A stretch of 64,000 bases of DNA from UBA6059 sp965227155 (GCA_965227155.1 OZ245731.1:1116001-1180000), one strand, 5' to 3'; shown: positions 1-8,948, counted from the stretch's first letter. A program made the numbers and translations. The notes: generated from the sequence alone by a model not told the origin.

Positions 1-215
1 CCCCAAAGCTGAATATTTCTCGGGTCGATATTTGCCGTGTTAAATCCCATCTGCTGCAGATCCTCTGTGTTAAGGCGATACACACCTTCTTCTATGACGG
101 CAATTTTCACCCAATCACCCTCAGCTAACGGCGAATTTTGAGCAAACAAGGTATTTTGGATGAGCAGCATACTAAGCAAAAACCCAATCCCTAAAAAGAA
201 AATGACGTTTCGCAT
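1..215 (-). CDS. porU: Type IX secretion sortase PorU-like, N-terminal fragment
   Basis: Only the first 71 or so codons lie in the window; the gene continues past base 1. The start at 213-215 is followed by a clear signal peptide of about 26 residues ending FAQ. Next comes EGDWVKIAVIEEGVYRL and then IDPRNIQLWG, the typical N-terminal beta domain of PorU, the C25-family protease that removes the C-terminal sorting domain of type IX cargo and attaches cargo to the outer surface. The catalytic caspase-like domain is outside the window, so activity cannot be judged. PorU2 or another C25-like surface protease is the alternative. A SprA translocon gene and a sorting-domain cargo gene elsewhere in the window support the assignment. 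The upstream neighbour pssA runs the same way, ending 4 bases before this start. Confidence 0.7.
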   Translation of the reverse strand, partial: MRNVIFFLGIGFLLSMLLIQNTLFAQNSPLAEGDWVKIAVIEEGVYRLNTEDLQQMGFNTANIDPRNIQLW

Positions 216-219
216 TTAA

Positions 220-921
220 CTAACCATCTTGTTGATTTACAGACCTACTAACCATCAAATTGTTAATCATTGAAGTTATTATATATGCAACGATAACGAG
301 TGAAAGAGATTTTAACCCTAACATAATTATGAATATCAATGTAAACAGCATGACAAAATACTTTGGTTCATTGCCTTTCCATTGATATCCTTTGAACTTC
401 AAAGCGATGAGTTCCAGCCTGGCATTGAGCAACCAGGAAAAAACCAGGGTCAGAATAATTAATATTTCAAATTTGTATCCTCCATACCAGTTTTCCGGAA
501 TGAATATCAAACCAGTTATAAAAATGGCATTGGCTGGAGTGGGTAAACCAATGAATTTATCTGATTGCTCCGTATCAATATTGAAATAGGCTAGTCTCCA
601 TGCCGATGCTACAGCGATAAGGAAAGCCATATATGGAATAAAACTATCCTGATACCCGATATTAAGCATTTTAAACATGGTGAAAGCTGGCAATAAGCCA
701 AAGCTTACCATATCGCTTAATGAATCCAGTTCTTTGCCCATGGGTGAGCTTACCTTCAATGCTCTTGCAGCAAACCCATCCACAAAATCAAAAAAACCTG
801 CCAACAGCACCCAATAGGGTACCCATATTAAATATCCTTGCGCCGCAAATACCAGGGCTATGCAACCTGATAGAAGTCCCGCTGAAGTAATCAGATTGGG
901 TATGTGCTTAATGATGCTCAT
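220..921 (-). CDS. pssA: CDP-diacylglycerol--serine O-phosphatidyltransferase
   Basis: Integral membrane enzyme that makes phosphatidylserine from CDP-diacylglycerol and serine, the first step to phosphatidylethanolamine. The CDP-alcohol phosphatidyltransferase signature is complete: D45, D48-G49, A52-R53, G62, D66 and D70, numbered from the start I chose. About six or seven hydrophobic segments follow. An upstream in-frame ATG at 939 exists. I prefer the ATG at 921 because it overlaps the TGA of the preceding metallo-hydrolase gene as ATGA, starts directly with the family's usual SIIKHIPNLIT, and has AAAGGA just upstream. Translational coupling to the hydrolase is likely. Length (233 residues) is normal for the Bacteroidota form. 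Confidence 0.93.
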   Translation of the reverse strand: MSIIKHIPNLITSAGLLSGCIALVFAAQGYLIWVPYWVLLAGFFDFVDGFAARALKVSSPMGKELDSLSDMVSFGLLPAFTMFKMLNIGYQDSFIPYMAFLIAVASAWRLAYFNIDTEQSDKFIGLPTPANAIFITGLIFIPENWYGGYKFEILIILTLVFSWLLNARLELIALKFKGYQWKGNEPKYFVMLFTLIFIIMLGLKSLSLVIVAYIITSMINNLMVSRSVNQQDG

Positions 922-1568
922 GATCCTTTCAAAGCGCAAAAGGGGTTTGTCATTTTTTCCCTGCCTACAGTCGTCGGGTTTCCGTGGCCTGTGTAAACCT
1001 TATAATCATCACCTAAAGGGAAGATTTTAGTGTGGATACTCTGAATTAATGTGTTGAAATCGCCCCCCGGTAGATCAGTTCTACCAATGCTCCCTTCAAA
1101 TAAAACATCGCCATTGATGCATACTTTTTCGTCATGTAGCACAAAGGCTATATGCCCGGGTGCATGACCGGGCACAAACAACACTTCCATGCTGGTATTC
1201 CCGAAATTGACTTTATCACCCTCTTCCAGAAAATGATCATGCAGGGCTTCCTCATAATTAGGAATACCATACATTGGGGCATAAACTTTCACAGCCCTTA
1301 GCGTTTCTTCATCTTTTGGATGTATCCACAAATCTACTCCCCAATGTCGTTTCACAAAGGCATTGCCAAACACATGGTCGATATGGCAGTGGGTATTGAG
1401 CAGCTTTACCACTTTAAGTGCATTATCATCAATATAAGCCACTAGTTGATCCCGCTCTTCCTGTGTATAGCATCCCGGATCAATGATCACACACTCCTTT
1501 GACTCATCATACACCACGTAGGTGTTTTCCATAAAAGGATTAAAAGTAAATTGCTTAACCTCTGCCAT
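918..1568 (-). CDS. MBL-fold metallo-hydrolase, glyoxalase II-like
   Basis: Cytosolic metallo-beta-lactamase-fold hydrolase of 216 residues. Metal ligands are visible as H60-C-H62-I-D64-H65, H135 in VPGHAPGH, D154 in NGDVLF and H195 in TGHG. This is the binuclear zinc set of the glyoxalase II/rhodanese-associated hydrolase group. The short length and lack of the glyoxalase II C-terminal helical domain make a generic thioester or lactone hydrolase more likely than true hydroxyacylglutathione hydrolase. No signal peptide. It overlaps pssA by 4 bases and is divergent from the FAD oxidoreductase gene, with 84 bases between the starts. The substrate cannot be told from sequence. Confidence 0.88.
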   Translation of the reverse strand: MAEVKQFTFNPFMENTYVVYDESKECVIIDPGCYTQEERDQLVAYIDDNALKVVKLLNTHCHIDHVFGNAFVKRHWGVDLWIHPKDEETLRAVKVYAPMYGIPNYEEALHDHFLEEGDKVNFGNTSMEVLFVPGHAPGHIAFVLHDEKVCINGDVLFEGSIGRTDLPGGDFNTLIQSIHTKIFPLGDDYKVYTGHGNPTTVGREKMTNPFCALKGS

Positions 1569-1652
1569 TCTCTCTTCGTTTCTCCAGATATTTGATGTAA
1601 TTATTGAGCGATAATTTCTCTAGCTTAAAATTAAGCCATTCAATTCTAGCAT

Positions 1653-2726
1653 TTGAAAAGAACTGTAGATTATATCATTGTGGGTCAGGGGCTGGCAGGC
1701 ACTGTGCTCAGTTATACTCTCTATCGTGCCGGTATATCTCATGTAGTAGTGAATCATACCAACCCACAAAAATCCTCGTGGATAGGAGCCGGCTTGTATA
1801 ATCCAATTACGGGTAGAAAAATGGTGAAAAGCTGGAATGCCGATAAGCTTTTTCCTGCCATACAGCCATTCTACAATGCTATGGAGCAACTTTTATCGCA
1901 ACAGTTTTTATTCCCCATAGGCATTTACAGGCCTTTCATTTCCAATGAGGAGCGCAATGACTGGCAGGGCAAAGCTGCCGATTCGGGTTTCAAACCTTTC
2001 ATTAGCCAGGTACATTCCACTACTATCAAAAACCAAAATATTGTTGACCCATTTGGTGGACTTATGCTCAATCAGGCGGGATATCTCGATATCGCAGGGC
2101 TCATTGATCAATACAATTTATGGTTAAAGGATAAGGGAATTTACATAGAAGCTCTGTTAAAGCGGGAAGACCTTGGTATAAATGATACAGGTGTAACCTA
2201 CAATGGAATCTCCGCCAAAGCGTTGATATTTTGTGAAGGCATACCTGAAACTAGTCTACCCTTTTCTTGGTTACCATTCAGCCCGGTAAAGGGTGAACTA
2301 ATGGAGGTGAAGGCAGAAATAGGTTTTGATTTCATTTTAAACAGGGGTGTGTTTATGGTGCCTTTGGGTGATGGCTTATTTCGTCTTGGTGCTACTTATA
2401 GAAGAGAAACAGAACTAGCCTTTGATCAACGTAGTGAAGCTGAATTGAAAGAAAAATTGAGCCATATTCTGAATGCTGAGATTACAGTAGTCAACCGCAA
2501 AGTGGGCATAAGGCCTGCTACCAAAGACAGAAGACCTTTGATCGGTCGGCATCCCAAGGAAAAAAAGTTCTACATTTTTAATGGATTAGGCTCTAAAGGT
2601 GTGTCTTTAGCACCGTATTATGCTCAACAATTTGTAAATTTTCTGCTTGCACAGCAATCTTTGGATGAAGCTGTGGATGTAGAGCGATATTATTCGCATT
2701 ATGATGAAAAATCATATGGTATATAG
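1653..2726 (+). CDS. FAD-dependent oxidoreductase, DAO family
   Basis: 357-residue flavoprotein. The N-terminus carries the Rossmann dinucleotide motif G11-Q-G13-L-A-G16 after a short beta strand, and the C-terminus (GIRPATKDRRPLIGRHP, then GLGSKGVSLAPYYAQ) is the classic D-amino-acid-oxidase/ThiO-like FAD closing segment. It should oxidise an amine or amino-acid-type substrate; the substrate is not evident and no thiamine genes are nearby. The start is TTG at 1653: no ATG lies close to the Rossmann strand, and the first downstream ATG would delete the FAD motif. The 3' end overlaps the next gene by up to 26 bases, suggesting co-transcription. Confidence 0.85.
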   Translation: MKRTVDYIIVGQGLAGTVLSYTLYRAGISHVVVNHTNPQKSSWIGAGLYNPITGRKMVKSWNADKLFPAIQPFYNAMEQLLSQQFLFPIGIYRPFISNEERNDWQGKAADSGFKPFISQVHSTTIKNQNIVDPFGGLMLNQAGYLDIAGLIDQYNLWLKDKGIYIEALLKREDLGINDTGVTYNGISAKALIFCEGIPETSLPFSWLPFSPVKGELMEVKAEIGFDFILNRGVFMVPLGDGLFRLGATYRRETELAFDQRSEAELKEKLSHILNAEITVVNRKVGIRPATKDRRPLIGRHPKEKKFYIFNGLGSKGVSLAPYYAQQFVNFLLAQQSLDEAVDVERYYSHYDEKSYGI

Positions 2727-5700
2727 CATTCGGGTACTGATTTTATTAGCATCTATTTTTTTACCGCTGCTGGTCAATGGTCAGATAATAGGTAGCAGAG
2801 AATTTGGCAAAAACAGGGTGCAGTATAAAGAGTTTGACTGGTTATTTTACAGCACAGATAATTTCGATGTTTATTATTACGCAGGGGGCAAAGAACAGGC
2901 CAAATTAGCTATCAATTATCTGGAAGATGAGTTTGATAGAATCACGGACCTGCTTGGCTATGCACCTTATGCCAAAACCAAAATTTTCATTTACAATAGC
3001 GTAAAAGACCTTCAGCAAAGTAATATTGGGATGAATGATGAGGTTTTTACCGTTGGTGGGCAAACCAACTTCGTAAAGCTTCAAACTGAGATCCCATTCA
3101 CCGGTACGGTCACTGAATTCAAGAAGGAGCTACTCCTACGAATTTCCCGAATGCTGATCAACGACATGATGTTTGGCGGAAGCCTTGCTGATATGTTTCA
3201 AAGCAGCTACCTGCTTACCTTACCACAGTGGTTTGTGGAAGGCGCTGCCAGATATGTAGCCGAGGGCTGGAGTGTAGAAATGGATGATTATATCCGCGAT
3301 CTGCTGTCAAATGAAAACGTAAAAAAATTAAACCGCCTCGAAGGTGAAGAGGGGGAAATAGCCGGGCAAAGTGTTTGGAACTACATTGCCAACAAATACG
3401 GCAAAAGCAATATCTCTAATGTGCTCAACCTAACGCGGATCATCCGTAATGAAGAGAATAGTATTGCCAGTACGCTGGGTGTGCCTTTCCGACAATTTAT
3501 GGCAGATTGGCAAGCTTATTATCAAATTGCAAATAACCGGATTGCCTCGAGCTATGTAAATCCGGACAACAATAACTTGCTTATTGATAGCAGACCTTCC
3601 GCTAAATACCATCAGGTGAAAATAAGCCCGGATGGCACCCGCGTGGCTTATTCAGAAAACTACAGGGGCAAATACACAGTATTTGTGAAAAATATCAACA
3701 CTGGTGATAAGGAAGCTCTTATTTCCGGGGGATATCATGTAATCAACCAGGAAGTAGATTATGACCTGCCATTAATTAACTGGATCGATGATGAAAATTT
3801 GGCTTTCATCCAGGCCCAATATGGTTCTTACCAACTCACAACCTATCATATACCGACCAAGGAAATACAAAAAAAGCCTCTGCTGAGATTTGACAACATC
3901 AGAGATTTTTCATTCAACGACAATGGCCGCTTAGCCATCCTCAGTGCTGATGTGAACGGTGCCAGCGATCTCTATCTTATCAGTACTACCAGAAATGCTA
4001 TCAGAAGATTGACATCTGACAAATGGGATGACATTACGCCCCGGTTTCTACCAGGAAGGGATGTGATCATCTTTAGTAGCAACCGTAAGGTTGATTCAGT
4101 GGGCTATCAAATGGAGGATGTGGAACAGGTAACTGACAACTTCAATCTGTTCCTTTATGATTTGGATACCACTACTACAAACTATCTAAGGTTGACCAAC
4201 ACACTTGCCAAGGATTATTATCCAAATCCTCAGAGTTATTTTGAGACCTATTACCTGAGCGACCAAAAAGGAATCTTTAACTTATATAAATACAGTCTCT
4301 TCGACAGTACTTTCCAGCAAGTGTCTAATTTCAATTCCAGTATTATCAATTATGACATTCATTTCCCAACAAGAAATATCGCCTTTACTATGCTGGATGA
4401 GGGTCAGGAAAAAATATTCTTTTATAAGAATTTCGACCTCAATCAGCGCATTTTCACCCCTCTCACCTTACGAAAAGAAATAGAGCAGGCCCGTTTACTG
4501 AAAGAGCGGCTTGATAATACAAAGGCAGAGACCACTCCAAGGGACACTATAAAAAATGATGATGAGGTAGAAGAGGAGCAACTACCTGAGGGTGAGGAGG
4601 AATTTGTCGATACAGACAATTATGTTTTTGAAGATGAAATTGAAGACAGGACAGCCGAAAACAATTTCTCTTTTCTTTCAAATTACAGAAAGCTGGAAAA
4701 GACAACCTCCGTTTCGGGCCCATTTCCTTACGATACAAGATTTAGTGCCGACAATGTAGTCACCTCATTTGTCATTGACCCTCTGCGCGGTTTTGGCATA
4801 CTGCTGGAAACTTCCATGAATGACATGTTGGAAAACCATAAGTTTTATGGTGGGGTAATGGCTATTTCAGACCTTAAGTCTGGAGATATTTTTGGGGAGT
4901 ATCAGTTCCTAAAATATCGGGTAGATTTCAAGGTTCGATATGACCGCCGAGTAATTCTGCAACAAACAGAATCTATCCTACAAAAATACCAGTTGAACAA
5001 GTTCTCCGTTGGTGCCAGTTTACCACTTACCAATTCATTAAGGGTTGATTTTACGCCGCATTTTGCCTTTACCCGTTTCCTCGATCTTGATTTCCGAACC
5101 TTATCCACCACACCTCCCAATATTGAGACCGACAACAGCGTGAGCTACATAGGTTCCGAAACAGAGGTGGTTTTTGATAATAGCATTGTGCATGGATTAA
5201 ATCTCTACGAGGGAACCAGGGCGAAAGTCGGCTTTAAGCATTTTACAAGCATGAATGATAATGCTCGAAGCTTCAATAATTTTTACATTGATGCACGCCA
5301 TTACCAGAAGATTCACAGAGAGTTGATCTTTGCTACGCGGCTATTTTATGGTAAGTTCTTTGGTAACTATACACCCAGCTACCTGATTGGTGGTATGGAT
5401 AACTGGCTTTTTAACAGTACAGAATCTACAGGTCAAAATGATCCGCTACGTACAGAAACTGGCTTTGATAATTCAAAGCTGCTTTTTGTAGAATATGTAA
5501 CTAACCTCCGGGGCTTTGATTACAACAAGTTTAATGGTACCGATGCTTTGTTGTTTAATGCAGAGTTGCGCTTTCCTGTCTTCAAATACTTTCTGCGAGG
5601 CCCAATCTCATCGAACTTTTTTAGGAACTTCCAACTGGTCGGGTTTTATGATGTGGGTTCAGCGTGGACGGGGGCCTCTCCATTCAAAGAGGATAATGAT

Positions 5701-5904
5701 GTAAACACACAATTTATCCAATTCCCCGGCTCAGTTTTTGAAGCTACCATCAACAATTCAAAGAGTCCATGGCTTGCCAGCTATGGTGCTGGATTACGCA
5801 CTGTACTGCTAGGTTACTACATGAAAATGGATTTAGCATGGCCCATTGAAGACTATACTGTGGGTAGCCCGCGCTTTCACCTAACTCTAGGCTATGATTT
5901 TTAG
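2701..5904 (+). CDS. Secreted peptidase-MA-like, beta-propeller and outer-membrane barrel protein
   Basis: Large envelope protein of 1067 residues. A signal peptide ends about residue 27 (VNGQ). Residues about 40-285 resemble a peptidase-MA domain but have no HEXXH; only the downstream LPQWFVEGAARYVAEGW remains, so it looks catalytically dead. Residues about 300-600 contain TolB/PD40-type propeller repeats such as KISPDGTRVAYSEN. A strongly acidic linker follows at about 618-652. The last 400 or so residues are amphipathic beta strands ending LTLGYDF with a terminal aromatic, typical of a surface-antigen/BamA-like barrel. It is probably an outer-membrane protein with a periplasmic or surface propeller. 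Starts at 2704 or 2716 are also possible; all keep the signal peptide. Function is not known. Confidence 0.8.
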   Translation: MMKNHMVYSIRVLILLASIFLPLLVNGQIIGSREFGKNRVQYKEFDWLFYSTDNFDVYYYAGGKEQAKLAINYLEDEFDRITDLLGYAPYAKTKIFIYNSVKDLQQSNIGMNDEVFTVGGQTNFVKLQTEIPFTGTVTEFKKELLLRISRMLINDMMFGGSLADMFQSSYLLTLPQWFVEGAARYVAEGWSVEMDDYIRDLLSNENVKKLNRLEGEEGEIAGQSVWNYIANKYGKSNISNVLNLTRIIRNEENSIASTLGVPFRQFMADWQAYYQIANNRIASSYVNPDNNNLLIDSRPSAKYHQVKISPDGTRVAYSENYRGKYTVFVKNINTGDKEALISGGYHVINQEVDYDLPLINWIDDENLAFIQAQYGSYQLTTYHIPTKEIQKKPLLRFDNIRDFSFNDNGRLAILSADVNGASDLYLISTTRNAIRRLTSDKWDDITPRFLPGRDVIIFSSNRKVDSVGYQMEDVEQVTDNFNLFLYDLDTTTTNYLRLTNTLAKDYYPNPQSYFETYYLSDQKGIFNLYKYSLFDSTFQQVSNFNSSIINYDIHFPTRNIAFTMLDEGQEKIFFYKNFDLNQRIFTPLTLRKEIEQARLLKERLDNTKAETTPRDTIKNDDEVEEEQLPEGEEEFVDTDNYVFEDEIEDRTAENNFSFLSNYRKLEKTTSVSGPFPYDTRFSADNVVTSFVIDPLRGFGILLETSMNDMLENHKFYGGVMAISDLKSGDIFGEYQFLKYRVDFKVRYDRRVILQQTESILQKYQLNKFSVGASLPLTNSLRVDFTPHFAFTRFLDLDFRTLSTTPPNIETDNSVSYIGSETEVVFDNSIVHGLNLYEGTRAKVGFKHFTSMNDNARSFNNFYIDARHYQKIHRELIFATRLFYGKFFGNYTPSYLIGGMDNWLFNSTESTGQNDPLRTETGFDNSKLLFVEYVTNLRGFDYNKFNGTDALLFNAELRFPVFKYFLRGPISSNFFRNFQLVGFYDVGSAWTGASPFKEDNDVNTQFIQFPGSVFEATINNSKSPWLASYGAGLRTVLLGYYMKMDLAWPIEDYTVGSPRFHLTLGYDF

Positions 5905-5926
5905 GGGTCTGTAGTATTTTTGTTTT

Positions 5927-6802
5927 ATGATTATATCCATGACAGGATATGGGACTGCCGCTCTCGACCATGAAAAGGCAAACCTATCCGTAGAAGTAAA
6001 AACCCTCAACTCAAAATTTCTAGACCTTCATCTTAAACTGCCCAAAGAGTTTGCTGATAAAGAGTACGAGATCCGTCAGCTTATTACGACCGAATTGAAG
6101 AGAGGTAAAGTAAGCGTGGTTTTGGAATACACACCAAAATCAGAATCGGGGTATACCCTTAGGATTAATGAGGCAATACTTGAATCAGGTTACGAAAAGC
6201 TCAAGGCTTTTGCCAGCCAGCGTAGTATCCCCACTGACAATATAATGGCCAGGCTGTTACAATTACCCGAAGTGCTGGCTGTGGAGGAAGATGCTAGTGT
6301 GGGCATCGATTGGGATTTAATCCGGCAATGTTTGCTATCAGCTATTTCACAATGCAATGCTTTTAGAAAGCAGGAGGGTGAGGCTCTTCATAACCAGGTC
6401 ATTGATAATATCAGGGATATTTCCAAAAACCTACAAGCCATCAATCTGCAGGATCCGGCACGGATTGAAAAGATCAAAAATAGAATTAGGGGTAATCTTG
6501 AGGAGTTTGTCGGGAAAGAAAACATTGACTCAAATCGCTTTGAGCAGGAGCTTATTTACTACATAGAAAAACTTGATATCAGTGAAGAGAAAACCAGGTT
6601 GGCCAATCATTTGGAATATTTTGAGCAGGTGCTGACGAGTGAAGATATGCCTGGCAAAAAACTGGGTTTTATTTCGCAGGAGATTGGCAGAGAAATCAAT
6701 ACCATAGGATCAAAAGCATCTGACAGCATTATTCAGCAGCATGTAGTACAAATGAAAGAGGAGCTGGAGAAAATAAAAGAGCAGCTACTAAACATAGTGT
6801 AG
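5927..6802 (+). CDS. YicC/YloC family endoribonuclease-like protein
   Basis: 291 residues, the usual YicC length. The opening MIISMTGYG is the family signature. The C-terminal DUF1732 region is recognisable from EQELIYYIEKLDISEE, the NHLEYF segment, and KKLGFISQEIGREINTIGSKA-like sequence near residues 245-265. Family members act as cytosolic RNases; the E. coli protein has been linked to degradation of the small RNA RyhB. There are only 22 bases to the preceding barrel gene, but a TAttTTTG element at 5915-5922 suggests its own promoter and a very short leader. The stop codon sits inside a perfect 11-bp inverted repeat (6780-6810). Confidence 0.9.
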   Translation: MIISMTGYGTAALDHEKANLSVEVKTLNSKFLDLHLKLPKEFADKEYEIRQLITTELKRGKVSVVLEYTPKSESGYTLRINEAILESGYEKLKAFASQRSIPTDNIMARLLQLPEVLAVEEDASVGIDWDLIRQCLLSAISQCNAFRKQEGEALHNQVIDNIRDISKNLQAINLQDPARIEKIKNRIRGNLEEFVGKENIDSNRFEQELIYYIEKLDISEEKTRLANHLEYFEQVLTSEDMPGKKLGFISQEIGREINTIGSKASDSIIQQHVVQMKEELEKIKEQLLNIV

Positions 6803-6810
6803 TAGCTGCT
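6780..6810. terminator. Inverted repeat over the yicC stop, possible terminator
   Basis: AGCAGCTACTA (6780-6790) and TAGTAGCTGCT (6800-6810) form a perfect 11-bp stem with a 9-base loop; the yicC TAG is 6800-6802. It lies between two converging genes, but there is no T tract on either side, so intrinsic termination is uncertain; it may instead protect the 3' end. Confidence 0.4.
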
Positions 6811-6840
6811 CACAACGACGATCAACAAAAAGGACTTTTA

Positions 6841-7671
6841 TTATTTCAAAACAAATGCTATGGGTAAGGTCATGTAGACATTTACAGGTTGTCCGCGTTG
6901 TTTTCCGGGTTCCCACCTGGGAGAATTCTCGATTATTTTTACTGCTTCTTTGTCACAGCCAAATCCTATCCCTTTCAATACCTCCACATCGCTGATAGAA
7001 CCATCCTTACTTACTACAAACTTTAGATACACCTTACCTTGAATGCCGTTTCTTTCAGCTTCAGTAGGGTACTTTAAATTATCGGCTACATAGGCGTAAA
7101 AGGCTGCTATACCTCCAACAGGCTGAGGTCGTTGTTCTACAATAGTGAAAATCTCCTCTGCTTTTTCCTCTTCTACTTCCAAATCCATCTCATAGACCGT
7201 TTCTTCTACTTTGGTATTCTCTGTCATTTCTACATCCAGATTTATCTCAACCTCTTCGATGATGACTTCATCATCCACCTCCACAATTACAGGAGCCTGG
7301 TTATTTTCAGGTGGTGGGGGCGGTGGTTGTGTAGTATTGGGAATATCCAGTGTCTCTTCAAACCGGTCCATCTCATGTGCCTGCAATTCTGTATAAGGAC
7401 CTTCATCGACAAATTGCCACTCAAATGCAGTGATTACTGCTAAAAGACTGATCACCAAGCCAATTGCAAAAAATAACTTGGCACGACTTTTATCTGACTC
7501 GTGGCGCTGCTTTTTAATATCTATGAGCTGCTGGTAAGTTTCCGAACTGTATATGGTTCGTTCCGTGATGAGCTTCTTTACGTGGGGTTCGGCCTGTCGA
7601 AGTTCGTCTTCATGGTGTGGCCTTTGAGGGGTCTTTACTCCTTTTTGTGTTGATCGTGCTATTGTTTCCAT
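6841..7671 (-). CDS. TonB-family energy transducer (paralogue 1)
   Basis: 276 residues. A cytoplasmic basic N-terminus of about 65 residues precedes one membrane helix (66-86), a proline run (116-121), an acidic Glu/Val-rich periplasmic linker and a C-terminal TonB domain (about 185-276) with YPTEAERNGIQGKVYLKFVV and DGSISDVEVLKGIG. TonB couples the inner-membrane proton motive force to outer-membrane receptors. The long cytoplasmic N-terminus is unusual for TonB and is shared by many Bacteroidota transducers. It is clearly related to the next gene (shared IGLVISL and VITAFEW in the helix). No exbB or exbD is in the window, so its motor partner must be elsewhere. Confidence 0.88.
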   Translation of the reverse strand: METIARSTQKGVKTPQRPHHEDELRQAEPHVKKLITERTIYSSETYQQLIDIKKQRHESDKSRAKLFFAIGLVISLLAVITAFEWQFVDEGPYTELQAHEMDRFEETLDIPNTTQPPPPPPENNQAPVIVEVDDEVIIEEVEINLDVEMTENTKVEETVYEMDLEVEEEKAEEIFTIVEQRPQPVGGIAAFYAYVADNLKYPTEAERNGIQGKVYLKFVVSKDGSISDVEVLKGIGFGCDKEAVKIIENSPRWEPGKQRGQPVNVYMTLPIAFVLK

Positions 7672-7820
7672 GGCAATCTTCTTTAATGAGTACGTATTAC
7701 CTTTTTGCTTACAGTACTAATTAACAAAGGATTGACCTACGAAAATATGACGTGGATTATGAGGAGCGGTGATATTAATCACGCTATCAACTAAATAATT
7801 AGTTATATTGGATATAAAAA

Positions 7821-7840
7821 AGGCCACTTTGATGTGGCCT
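7821..7840 (-). terminator. Rho-independent terminator after TonB paralogue 2
   Basis: A 7-bp stem, AGGCCAC/GTGGCCT, with a 6-base loop. On the minus strand it is followed by six T residues (A run at 7815-7820). It lies just past the stop of the 7853-8527 gene and should separate the two TonB genes into distinct transcripts. Confidence 0.8.
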
Positions 7841-7852
7841 TTCAATTATCTC

Positions 7853-8527
7853 TTAACCTAATTTAAATGTAATTGGTAGTATCATTCTAACTTTTACAGC
7901 TCGGCCTCTTTGTTTGCCAGGCTTCCATTTTGGAGCCGCTGCAATAACTCTTACTGCTTCTTCATCGCAACCTGCGCCGATACCTTTTACCGCCTGCACT
8001 TCAGTCAGTGTACCGTCTTTATCCACAACAAATTGCACGAATACTTTTCCCTCGATACCCATTCTTCTTGCTTGAGAAGGATATTTCAAGTTTTTAGATA
8101 TGTACTGGTAAAACGCACCCATACCCCCTGGAGGCTCTGGTTGGTCTTCTACTATGGTAAAGATTTCTTCGACTTCTTCCTCTTCAGGAGCTTCTTCAAA
8201 TACGATCTCCTCAATTTCGGTTTCTTCGGTAATCTCTACGTCCAGTTCGATTTCAATTTCTTCTTCAATTTCTTCTTCATCAGGAACCTCTATGATTTCA
8301 GGTTGCTGAATTTTTGGTGGAGGGGGTGGTGGCTGCTCGGTTGGCGGAATCTCCATAAGATCCTCGAAATTATCTTCTACCTGACCAAGGTCCATTGCAT
8401 CACCTTCTTCATAAAACCTCCATTCGAAAGCGGTAATAACCAAGGCTAAGCTTATGACCAATCCAAGGTGGAGGAACATAAGGCTCATCTTTTCGAGATC
8501 CGCTTTAGGATTTTTCTTTGCTTCCAT
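7853..8527 (-). CDS. TonB-family energy transducer (paralogue 2)
   Basis: 224 residues from the ATG at 8527; an ATG at 8545 would add MVNNHL. A short basic N-terminus precedes one helix (about 18-34, LGLVISLALVITAF), a proline run (66-71), a very acidic Glu/Ile linker (about 75-130) and a TonB C-terminal domain (YPSQARRMGIEGKVFVQFVV, DGTLTEVQAVKGIGAGCDEE). The C-terminal sequence is close to that of its neighbour at 6841-7671, so the pair is a tandem duplication with divergent cytoplasmic tails. Short-tailed forms like this are the standard Bacteroidota transducer. A terminator follows at 7821-7840. Confidence 0.9.
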   Translation of the reverse strand: MEAKKNPKADLEKMSLMFLHLGLVISLALVITAFEWRFYEEGDAMDLGQVEDNFEDLMEIPPTEQPPPPPPKIQQPEIIEVPDEEEIEEEIEIELDVEITEETEIEEIVFEEAPEEEEVEEIFTIVEDQPEPPGGMGAFYQYISKNLKYPSQARRMGIEGKVFVQFVVDKDGTLTEVQAVKGIGAGCDEEAVRVIAAAPKWKPGKQRGRAVKVRMILPITFKLG

Positions 8528-8564
8528 TAGATGATTGTTTACCAATTAAAAATAACAATAAAGT

Positions 8565-8572
8565 CAAATATA
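8565..8572 (-). promoter_or_regulatory. Candidate -7 promoter element for TonB paralogue 2
   Basis: TATATTTG on the minus strand, matching the Bacteroidota consensus TAnnTTTG, 37 bases upstream of the preferred start. No well-spaced -33 TTTG partner is evident, so the call is tentative. Confidence 0.35.
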
Positions 8573-8597
8573 GTAATTGTCATACAAAGCTTAAAGC

Positions 8598-8948
8598 TTA
8601 AGACCACTTTTTATATGACCAATATCCTGTTAACGCTCCCACTGTATTGATTAGTATATCTGCCCATTCAAATGACCTGCCGGGAATATGCCGCTGAATC
8701 ATTTCTATTCCAATCCCAAAAGTGATGGTACCCGCCACCACCAGAAAAATCATAGAGCTAAAATTCAAATTCCATTCTTTAGTGAGGCTTAGCAGTATTA
8801 GTGATGTCAGGACCAGGTAAAAAATAAAATGAACCACCTTGTCTATACCGGGCCAACCTCCTACAGCAGGCTCAAAGCTCACCAAGCTACCATAGGTTAT
8901 CAGCATAAGCCAGATTGCTGCAAATATGCTGAACCTATATGCTATCAA
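8598..8948 (-). CDS. VanZ-family membrane protein
   Basis: 116-residue integral membrane protein with about four helices. The family pattern is visible in YGSLVSFEP, then WPGIDKVVHFIFYLVLT with the conserved aspartate and histidine, and GIEMIQRHIPGRSFEWADILINTVGALTG-like sequence near the C-terminus (IEMIQ, PGRSFEWAD, N and G). VanZ-like proteins have no settled role; one is linked to teicoplanin resistance. The start overlaps the gcvH stop as ATGA (8945-8948), so it is translationally coupled to gcvH. This gcvH-VanZ arrangement downstream of sprA recurs in Bacteroidota, to my knowledge. Confidence 0.88.
   Translation of the reverse strand: MIAYRFSIFAAIWLMLITYGSLVSFEPAVGGWPGIDKVVHFIFYLVLTSLILLSLTKEWNLNFSSMIFLVVAGTITFGIGIEMIQRHIPGRSFEWADILINTVGALTGYWSYKKWS

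Noticed and set aside
7910..8449. 179-residue open frame on the plus strand opposite TonB paralogue 2
   Set aside because: Phe-rich shadow produced by reading the Glu-rich linker backwards; no start signal or homology.
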